From Thermoproteota archaeon (lineage in GTDB: Archaea; Thermoproteota; Methanomethylicia; Methanomethylicales; Methanomethylicaceae), in contig QNVI01000016.1 in the NCBI GenBank assembly GCA_004348015.1, positions 16,445 through 53,338 of the forward strand: 36,894 nt of DNA, read 5' to 3'. Under the pieces are notes generated by a model that was given only the letters and a program-made list of their open reading frames with translations, was not told the origin of the DNA and ran no database searches. This document shows, in pieces, positions 20,254-25,901 of this stretch (the first letter of the stretch is position 1; each line of letters starts with the position of its first letter). A program made the position numbers and the translations under genes.

Positions 20254-20568
20254 ATGGCAGAAACACAGAAATCACAACCACAAAAACCTAAAGAAGTCCT
20301 TAAGGATGTTGTATTAGTTGGTAAAAAACCACTAATGAGCTACGTCATGGCAGCATTAATGCAATTAACTCAAAGCGATTCCATTACAATAAAAGCAAGA
20401 GGAAGAGCGATTTCTCGTGCAGTAGACGTTGCTCAAATACTTACAAATAGATTCCTTGGAGATTCTTCAATAAAGTCAATAAAAATTGATACAGAGACTA
20501 TAGGAGATCCACCTAGGAATGTATCAATAATAGAAATAGTGGTTTCTGGCAAACCATTAAAGAAATAA
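20254..20568 (+). CDS. albA: Alba chromatin protein
   Basis: Small basic DNA- and RNA-binding protein of archaeal chromatin. The 104-residue chain has a disordered, Gln/Lys-rich tail (1-17), then VVLVGKKPLMSYVMAAL, where Lys24-Lys25 match the lysine pair (Lys16/17 in Sulfolobus Alba) that contacts DNA and is acylated. IKARGRAISRAVDVAQ and the C-terminal hairpin with Arg518-region sequence PPRNVSIIEI complete the fold. The tail is longer than in Sulfolobus. AGGTGA lies 4 bases before ATG 20254. No other histone or chromatin gene is present in the window. Confidence 0.96.
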   Translation: MAETQKSQPQKPKEVLKDVVLVGKKPLMSYVMAALMQLTQSDSITIKARGRAISRAVDVAQILTNRFLGDSSIKSIKIDTETIGDPPRNVSIIEIVVSGKPLKK

Positions 20569-20585
20569 GCATACTGCATACTTTT

Positions 20586-20620
20586 ACATCTTTTTTATTT
20601 TATTAATTAATTTTTTATCA
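20586..20620 (+). terminator. T-rich terminator region after alba
   Basis: After the alba stop the + strand has T runs (CTTTTTTATTTTATT then TTTTTTATC, about 20590-20620), as archaeal T-run terminators do. The 143-base gap to the moaD end holds no open frame. In such AT-rich DNA T runs are common, so this is a weak call. Confidence 0.35.
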
Positions 20621-20711
20621 TATAAATTTTCAATTTTATAATAAATAAGCAATTTAGACGAAATAGAGATATAAACCAAAAAGAAGTACTAAGGTTTTGT
20701 TACGAAATATT

Positions 20712-20990
20712 TCATCCTCCTGCTATTGGAGGAAATATTGAGATACAATCTCCATCTTTCAATTCTGTTTTAATATCATTTAATCCTCTTATATCTTTTC
20801 CATTTAATAAGATTTTTACCATATCTTTTAATCTTCTTCCTTCAAAAATTATATTTTCTAAAATCGAACCAAATCTCTCTAATAATAAATTTAGAACATC
20901 TTCTATAGTAGTTCCTTCACATTCTATCTCCATACTTGATATGTCTAATACCTCTCTCAATATTGCGAAAAATTCTACTTTTATTTTCAT
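20712..20990 (-). CDS. moaD: MoaD/ThiS-like ubiquitin-fold sulfur carrier
   Basis: A 92-residue beta-grasp protein ending exactly in the diglycine needed for thiocarboxylate formation (FPPIAGG, Gly91-Gly92). The start KIKVEFFAILREV matches MoaD-type proteins and ISIFPPIAGG is the MoaD tail, not the ThiS one. It should donate sulfur to molybdopterin (tungstopterin) synthesis, though archaeal members may also tag proteins as SAMPs. The gene is divergent from the tungsten-type oxidoreductase at 21057, which needs this cofactor; the pairing of MoaD-like genes with AOR genes is common. ATG 20990 has no ribosome binding site, so the message may be leaderless. Confidence 0.92.
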   Translation of the reverse strand: MKIKVEFFAILREVLDISSMEIECEGTTIEDVLNLLLERFGSILENIIFEGRRLKDMVKILLNGKDIRGLNDIKTELKDGDCISIFPPIAGG

Positions 20991-20995
20991 TTCTT

Positions 20996-21050
20996 ATCGA
21001 TTAAATTTAAATAATCCTCATGATTAAATTCTTTTCGATTAAGAGATGAT
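20996..21050. promoter_or_regulatory. Divergent promoter region with three GATTAA repeats, moaD and AOR-HPS
   Basis: The 66-base gap contains CGATTAAATT, TGATTAAATT and CGATTAAGAG, three direct near-copies spread across it (about 20998, 21021 and 21037). ATTAAATTTAAATAAT in the first half can act as a TATA box both ways: toward moaD (start 20990) and toward the oxidoreductase (start 21057, ribosome binding site GAGATGAT). The repeats could bind a regulator; no known operator matches. Confidence 0.35.
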
Positions 21051-21056
21051 AAATAC

Positions 21057-23582
21057 ATGAATGGATATATGGGGAAAATATTAAGAGTTGATTTATCTTC
21101 AAAAGAAATTTCAATTGAAGAATTAAATATGGATATAGCATATCAATTTATTGGTGGAAGAGGATATGGTGCTAAGGTATTATTTGATGAACTTCCTGTA
21201 GGCATAGACCCTTTAGGTCCAAAAAATAAGTTAATATTTATGACAGGCCCTCTTACAGGCACACCTGCTCCTACTTCTGGCAGATATTCTGTATCTACAA
21301 AATCCCCTCTTACAGGTACAATATTTGATGCTAATGGTGGTGGATATTTTGGAGTTGAATTAAAAAGAGCTGGATTTGATGGAATTATAATAGAAGGAGT
21401 AAGTGATACTCCTGTATTTCTTTCTGTAATAAATGGAAAAGCAGAACTTAATGATGCAACTAATATTTGGGGCTTGGATGTATTTGAAACAGAAGCTCGT
21501 CTTAAACAGATTATAGGTGAGCCATATGCTAGAGTTGCTTGCATTGGTCCTGCTGGAGAAAGACTTGTTAAAATAGCAGCTATAATGAATGATAAACATA
21601 GAACTGCAGCTAGAGGTGGTGTAGGTGCTGTTATGGGATCAAAAAAACTTAAAGCAATTATAGTTAAAGGCTCAGCAGAGATTCCTATTGCAAATCGTTA
21701 TGCATTTATGAAAGAAGTAAAGCGTTGTATAAATGTAATTAAAGGTCATCCAGTTACTGGTGATGGACTAGGAAGATATGGTACTGCTATATTAATTCAT
21801 ATAATTAATAAAGCTGGAATACTTCCAGTAAGAAATTATAAATCAGGTTTCTTTGAGGAAGCTGAAAAAGTAAGTGGAGAATACATGGCAAAAACAATTT
21901 TAAAAGGAAAAAAAGGATGTTTTGCATGTCCAATAATGTGTGGAAGAATTACAAATGTAAAATTACCTAATGGTAATATATTAGAAACAGAAGGACCAGA
22001 ATATGAAACAATATGGGCTTTCGGTCCAAATTGTGGTATAAGTGATATTGAAGCTATAGCCATTGCTAATGATATGTGTAATAAATATGGAATTGATACA
22101 ATATCAATGGGGCAAGTAATTGCTTTTCTTATGGCATGTTATGAAAATGGTAAAATTGATGCTAAGAATATAGGATTTGAACCAAAATTTGGTGATATAG
22201 AGAGTTTATATAAATTAATAAAAATGACAGCTTTTAGAGAAGGCATTGGAAATATATTAGCTGAAGGGGTTAAAAGAGCATCTGAAATATTTAATGCTGA
22301 GGATTATGCTTTTCATGTTAAAGGACTTGAGCTTCCTGCATATGATCCAAGAGGAGCAAAAGGAATGGCTCTCGCCTATGCAACTTCAAATAGAGGAGGA
22401 TGTCATTTAAGAGCCTTTATGGTTGCTCCTGAGATTTTAAGTATTCCAAGATACTTAAATCCAAATTCTTATGAAAATAAGGCATTACTTACAAAAATTA
22501 TGCAAGATGTATTTGCAGTTCTAGATTCGCTCATATTATGTAAATATTCTACACTCGCATTATTCTCTACACTAAATTTTGAGCCTGACTTTTATGCAAG
22601 ATTGCTTACAACTGCTACAGGATTTTATGTTGATAGAGAGGAATTCTACAAAATTGGAGAAAGAATATACAATTTAGAAAGACTCTTTAATGTTAGAGAA
22701 GGCTTTTCAAGAAAAGATGATACTTTACCTAAAAGACTATTAACTGAGCCATTACCAGATGGTCCTGCAAAAGGAGAAATAATTAATTTAGATAGATTAC
22801 TAAATGAATATTATGCTATAAGAGGTTGGGATTATAATGGAGTACCAACAGATAAGAAGGTGTTGGAATTGGGTCTAACTCCACTTTATGATGGTCCAAA
22901 AATTCAAGTAGCTATTGATGAAAGATATATGAAGGATGCATTACCTATTGCTGAAGCAGCGTATCGCGGAGGAGCTGATATAATAGAAGCAGGAACACCT
23001 TTAATTAAATCAGAAGGTCTAAGAGTAATAAAAGAATTTAGAAAATTATGTCCAAATGCTACAATTGTAGCTGATCTTAAAACATTTGATACTGGATGGT
23101 TGGAAACAGAATTAGCTGCTGAAAATGGTGCTGATATAGTAACAGTAATGGGAGCAACAGATGATTATACAATAAAAGATGCAGTAGGTGCAGCTAGAAA
23201 GTATGGTCTTAAGGTAATGGTAGATTTAATGAATCTTAAAGATCCAATATCAAGAGCTATAGAAGTTGAAAAATTAGGTGTTGATATTGTTTGCTTACAT
23301 GTTGGTATAAGTGCACAAATAAGAGAAAGAGAAGTAGATCAAAAAATTGCTATGGTAGAAAGTCTTGTTAAATCAGTAAATATACCAGTTGCAGTAGCTG
23401 GAGGAATAAAGTTAGAAGTTGTACCATTATTAGTAAAAGCAGGTGCTAAAATAATTATAGTTGGTGGAGCTATTACAAAATCTGCAAATCCAGAAGAAGC
23501 TACAAGAAGATTTGTTACCACAGTAAGGAAATTATGGAATGAGTACAAACAAAAATTGACTTCTTCTTCGCCTAAAGGATGA
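21057..23582 (+). CDS. Aldehyde:ferredoxin oxidoreductase fused to 3-hexulose-6-phosphate synthase
   Basis: One 841-residue chain holds two complete enzymes. Residues 1 to about 608 are a tungsten-type aldehyde:ferredoxin oxidoreductase: MNGYMGKILRVDLSS start, GPLTGT and ARGGVGAVMGSKKLKA pterin-side motifs, the [4Fe-4S] ligands Cys288, Cys291, Cys295 (CFACPIMC) and Cys495, and the usual end YYAIRGWDYNGVPT. Residues 614-838 are a (beta/alpha)8 HPS domain of the OMP decarboxylase superfamily: QVAIDERYMKDALPIA, IIEAGTPLIKSEG, DLKTFD with the Asp673-Lys675-Asp678 triad, His748, VAVAGGIK and IIIVGGAIT. HPS interconverts hexulose-6-phosphate and ribulose-5-phosphate plus formaldehyde; AOR-family enzymes oxidise aldehydes including formaldehyde. 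3-Keto-gulonate-6-phosphate decarboxylase is a less likely reading. The frame is continuous and composition uniform. Confidence 0.93.
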   Translation: MNGYMGKILRVDLSSKEISIEELNMDIAYQFIGGRGYGAKVLFDELPVGIDPLGPKNKLIFMTGPLTGTPAPTSGRYSVSTKSPLTGTIFDANGGGYFGVELKRAGFDGIIIEGVSDTPVFLSVINGKAELNDATNIWGLDVFETEARLKQIIGEPYARVACIGPAGERLVKIAAIMNDKHRTAARGGVGAVMGSKKLKAIIVKGSAEIPIANRYAFMKEVKRCINVIKGHPVTGDGLGRYGTAILIHIINKAGILPVRNYKSGFFEEAEKVSGEYMAKTILKGKKGCFACPIMCGRITNVKLPNGNILETEGPEYETIWAFGPNCGISDIEAIAIANDMCNKYGIDTISMGQVIAFLMACYENGKIDAKNIGFEPKFGDIESLYKLIKMTAFREGIGNILAEGVKRASEIFNAEDYAFHVKGLELPAYDPRGAKGMALAYATSNRGGCHLRAFMVAPEILSIPRYLNPNSYENKALLTKIMQDVFAVLDSLILCKYSTLALFSTLNFEPDFYARLLTTATGFYVDREEFYKIGERIYNLERLFNVREGFSRKDDTLPKRLLTEPLPDGPAKGEIINLDRLLNEYYAIRGWDYNGVPTDKKVLELGLTPLYDGPKIQVAIDERYMKDALPIAEAAYRGGADIIEAGTPLIKSEGLRVIKEFRKLCPNATIVADLKTFDTGWLETELAAENGADIVTVMGATDDYTIKDAVGAARKYGLKVMVDLMNLKDPISRAIEVEKLGVDIVCLHVGISAQIREREVDQKIAMVESLVKSVNIPVAVAGGIKLEVVPLLVKAGAKIIIVGGAITKSANPEEATRRFVTTVRKLWNEYKQKLTSSSPKG

Positions 23583-23667
23583 ATATCTCTTAGAACTTTA
23601 GTTTTTCACATCTATTTTGATTTATAAAATGGAAATAGATTTCTATAAAAAATAGCATTTTCCTTAA

Positions 23668-23704
23668 AATATTTTTACAAATATTTTTGTCTCTGTTGTT
23701 TCTT
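23668..23704 (+). terminator. T-rich region downstream of AOR-HPS
   Basis: ATTTTTACAAATATTTTTG followed by CTCTGTTGTTTCTTG, about 90-120 bases after the stop at 23582, looks like an archaeal T-rich terminator. It contains a short direct repeat (AAATATTTTTACAAATATTTTTG overall). No protein-coding frame is visible in the 176-base gap. Confidence 0.3.
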
Positions 23705-23707
23705 GAT

Positions 23708-23722
23708 GAGTATATAAAATAT
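23708..23722 (+). promoter_or_regulatory. Orphan TATA box in the AOR-HPS / fumarase gap
   Basis: TATATAAAATATA at 23711-23723 is the closest match to an archaeal TATA consensus in this gap. It faces + but no + gene follows: transcription would begin near 23740 and run antisense to the end of the fumarase beta gene. Only a 13-codon frame (ATG 23741) lies downstream. It may be chance in AT-rich DNA. Confidence 0.3.
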
Positions 23723-23758
23723 AGTTGCTACTAAACTTACATGATGTTACTTTTATAT

Positions 23759-24286
23759 TCATCTTATTTTATTTCCTCTTGAGTCCATAGTAACAATGCA
23801 TGGTCCAAAATCTTTCACTTCAAAAACCCATACTGCTTCAGGATCTCCTAGATCTCTCCAATATACTTCTTTTACATTTTTGATTTGTTTTGCTGCCAAA
23901 GCTCCCGCTCCTCCTGGAAATTCCATATATATGCAATGATACTTCTTTAGAGCATTAAGAGTTTTTTCACCCATTCCTCCTTTTCCTACTATGCCTTTTA
24001 ATCCTGTTAATCTAATTAACTCCTCTTCTAATTCCTCCATTCTCATGCTTGTCGTTGGACCAGCAGAAACAACTTTTAATCCCTTAAGTAAAGGACCACA
24101 ATGATATATTACTCTGTTTTTTAAATCAAATGGAAGATATTCACCTTTTCTCAAGAGTTCTACTGCTCTTAGATGTGCCATATCTCTCATAGTAAATAAG
24201 ATTCCAGAAAAGTACACAATATCTCCTATGCTTATTTTCTCAATTATCTCATCATTTAATATAGTATCCAACTTCCATATCTCCAT
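23759..24286 (-). CDS. fumB: Class I fumarate hydratase, beta (C-terminal) subunit
   Basis: Small subunit of the two-subunit Fe-S class I fumarase, which interconverts fumarate and malate. The 175-residue protein carries GDIVYFSGILFTMRDMAHLR, CGPLLKG, VSAGPTTSMRME and GKGGMGEKTL, the anion-binding swivelling domain motifs, and ends with VKDFGPCIVTMDSRGN. The frame extends 11 codons further upstream, but AGGTGA (24291-24296) lies 4 bases before ATG 24286, which gives MEIWKLDTIL. It starts 4 bases after the alpha gene. Tartrate dehydratase has the same two-subunit plan, so the substrate is inferred from frequency. Confidence 0.92.
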   Translation of the reverse strand: MEIWKLDTILNDEIIEKISIGDIVYFSGILFTMRDMAHLRAVELLRKGEYLPFDLKNRVIYHCGPLLKGLKVVSAGPTTSMRMEELEEELIRLTGLKGIVGKGGMGEKTLNALKKYHCIYMEFPGGAGALAAKQIKNVKEVYWRDLGDPEAVWVFEVKDFGPCIVTMDSRGNKIR

Positions 24287-24290
24287 ATTT

Positions 24291-25139
24291 TCACCTAACA
24301 ATCTTAGTTTCTTTTCCATCGTATAGAATAGATATTCTTCTTAAAGCCCAACATTGAATATTTACGCATAATGGAAGACTAGCTGTATGACAATGTGCCC
24401 ACTCTATTGCTACATTAAGTGCTGTAGTTTTTCCACCAAATCCCATAGGTCCTATTCCTAAGTTATTTATTTCTTCTATTAATTCTTCTTCTAAATTTCT
24501 TGCAACTTCATAAGAACTTCTTTGATTGATAGGTCTTAGAAGAGCACATTTTGATAAATGTATGGCTAATTCCATATTTCCTCCTATTCCAATACCTACA
24601 ATTATTGGTGGACATGGCTTTCCATCAGCTTTTCTTACAGTATCAATTACAGCTTCTTTTATTCCCTTTATTCCTTTTAATGGATCTAACATATAAACAC
24701 GACTAACATTTTCTGAACCAGCACCTTTTGCTAAGATATCAATTTCTATAAAACCATCATCTTCATATTCAAAATGAATTATTGGATGAAATCTTCCCAA
24801 ATTTTCTCCTTGATTTTCTCTTGTAAAAGGATTCACTGTATTTGCTCTTATGGGAACTTCTTTTACTGCTCTTCTTATTGCTTCTTCTATTACTTTCTTA
24901 ATTTTTTTAAATTCTTTTGAACATTTTACAAAAAATTCAATTATTCCTGTATCTTGACATATTGGTACTTTTTCTTCTCTTGCATATTTAATATTCTCTA
25001 TTATGGAATCGACAACAATTCTACTTAAACCTTCTTCTTTTTCTCTTATTTCTAATAATTTTCTCTCTATGTCTTCTGGTAAATCACATTCTAATTTTCT
25101 TATTGCCTCAACAATAATATCAGTATCTATATCATTCAT
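24291..25139 (-). CDS. fumA: Class I fumarate hydratase, alpha (N-terminal, Fe-S) subunit
   Basis: Catalytic Fe-S subunit of two-part class I fumarase, likely in a full or partial citric acid cycle. Its 282 residues keep all three [4Fe-4S] ligands by alignment with known members: Cys61 in PICQDTG, Cys176 in GKPCPPIIVGIGIGG and Cys263 in NIQCWALRR. NPFTRENQGEN and GPMGFGGKTTALNV are also family motifs. ATG 25139 has no ribosome binding site and a TATA-like element centred 25 bases upstream, so the fumA-fumB message is predicted leaderless. Confidence 0.93.
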   Translation of the reverse strand: MNDIDTDIIVEAIRKLECDLPEDIERKLLEIREKEEGLSRIVVDSIIENIKYAREEKVPICQDTGIIEFFVKCSKEFKKIKKVIEEAIRRAVKEVPIRANTVNPFTRENQGENLGRFHPIIHFEYEDDGFIEIDILAKGAGSENVSRVYMLDPLKGIKGIKEAVIDTVRKADGKPCPPIIVGIGIGGNMELAIHLSKCALLRPINQRSSYEVARNLEEELIEEINNLGIGPMGFGGKTTALNVAIEWAHCHTASLPLCVNIQCWALRRISILYDGKETKIVR

Positions 25140-25157
25140 AAAAATAAAAAACCAAAA

Positions 25158-25171
25158 AGTATTAATAAATC
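25158..25171. promoter_or_regulatory. Symmetrical divergent promoter between fumA and the 25190 gene
   Basis: GTATTAATAAAT at 25159-25170 contains the palindrome TATTAATA. Its centre (about 25164) is 25 bases from both ATG 25139 (-) and ATG 25190 (+). Neither start has a ribosome binding site, so one box could drive two leaderless messages in opposite directions. Confidence 0.45.
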
Positions 25172-25189
25172 ATGCTATTTTCTTTTTTT

Positions 25190-25609
25190 ATGTATAATGA
25201 TTATGATCAATTAAGAAAATTTTCTTCTGAAATATCACAATTAGTTAAATATATCTATTTTAATAATTTAGTAAGAGCTGAACAAGAGTTAGTATTATTA
25301 AAAAATAAATTAGAAAAATTTGGAGAGATAGGAAATGGTTTTTTTAATGCTATAAAAGGCGTATATGTTGCTATGAAAGAAAAAGACAAAATTGCTTTTT
25401 TTACAAGAGTTTATCGATATGAAAGTCCAGAAAAAATTAGAGAATTAGCTGATAATTTTAAAAATGAAATTTTCAGATCAACTATTGATGACTATGAAAG
25501 AGGTTATCTTTTATGTTGGGAAATTATTTTAAGAACTTTATCTGAACTTAAGGAGCAATATCCAGAATATCTATTAAAAGAAGAAAATACAGAACCTACA
25601 TCCAAATAA
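25190..25609 (+). CDS. Unknown helical protein, 139 aa
   Basis: I do not recognise this protein. It is predicted to be all helical, soluble and charged, with no cysteine motif (one Cys) and no membrane segment. Repeated aromatic residues stand out (YNDYDQL, KYIYFNN, NGFFNAIKGVYVAMKE, FFTRVYRYESPEKI, DDYERGYLLCWEII), suggesting a compact helical bundle. The frame also opens at ATG 25172, but ATG 25190 lies at the leaderless distance from the TATA-like element at 25159-25170. Codon use is like its neighbours. Its end overlaps the EMC6-like gene tail to tail by 14 bp. Confidence 0.7.
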   Translation: MYNDYDQLRKFSSEISQLVKYIYFNNLVRAEQELVLLKNKLEKFGEIGNGFFNAIKGVYVAMKEKDKIAFFTRVYRYESPEKIRELADNFKNEIFRSTIDDYERGYLLCWEIILRTLSELKEQYPEYLLKEENTEPTSK

Positions 25610-25901
25610 TATCATAGGTAATAACCCAAATTACATACCAAATTAAAAAGTATGAAAAAATTCCTGTTGTATAAAGTTTCCTATAATCTTTCACATTAGA
25701 ATATATTCCTCTAATTACATACCTAAATAATATGTAAGTTAGAATAAAGAATGAAGTTCCTACTATCAATCCTAATCCTTCTTTCAAATTCAATATCCCG
25801 CATAATAATCCAGCGATTATTGCAAATATTATCCTTATATAGTAAATTTTTCTGTAAATAGAATGATGTGTAGGTGCCGAGCTTGAAATCTTATCTGTCA
25901 T
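25596..25901 (-). CDS. EMC6/Rab5ip-like membrane protein
   Basis: A 101-residue protein with three hydrophobic segments (about 20-40, 46-66 and 78-100) after a polar start. The order and spacing resemble EMC6 of the eukaryotic ER membrane complex: IRIIFAIIAGLLCGILNL for the first segment with its AGxxxGILxL turn, a second long helix, a basic loop (NVKDYRKLYTTG) before the third, then FSYFLIWYVIWVITYDI. EMC6 pairs with EMC3, an Oxa1-superfamily insertase, and archaeal versions are expected to help insert membrane proteins. ATG 25901 has AGGAGA 8 bases upstream. Its 5' end lies inside the start of rqcH. Without a database search a generic three-helix protein cannot be excluded. Confidence 0.6.
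   Translation of the reverse strand: MTDKISSSAPTHHSIYRKIYYIRIIFAIIAGLLCGILNLKEGLGLIVGTSFFILTYILFRYVIRGIYSNVKDYRKLYTTGIFSYFLIWYVIWVITYDIIWM
25834..25845 (+). promoter_or_regulatory. Probable TATA box of rqcH, inside the EMC6-like gene
   Basis: CTTATATAGTA at 25834-25844 lies about 40 bases before the rqcH start at 25883, so the transcript would begin near 25866 and carry the AGGTG site. The box lies within the coding region of the oppositely directed EMC6-like gene. Confidence 0.4.

Noticed and set aside
20569-20711. Possible small RNA between alba and moaD (GCATACTGCATAC repeat just after the alba stop)
   Set aside because: The direct repeat is short, there is no stable stem and no TATA box at a suitable distance; T-rich sequence fits termination better.
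21143-21544. 133-codon frame on the - strand inside the AOR-HPS gene, and two more in the same gene (21360-21599, 21836-22063)
   Set aside because: They lie opposite strongly conserved AOR motifs, have no recognisable domain and are by-products of the codon use on the + strand.
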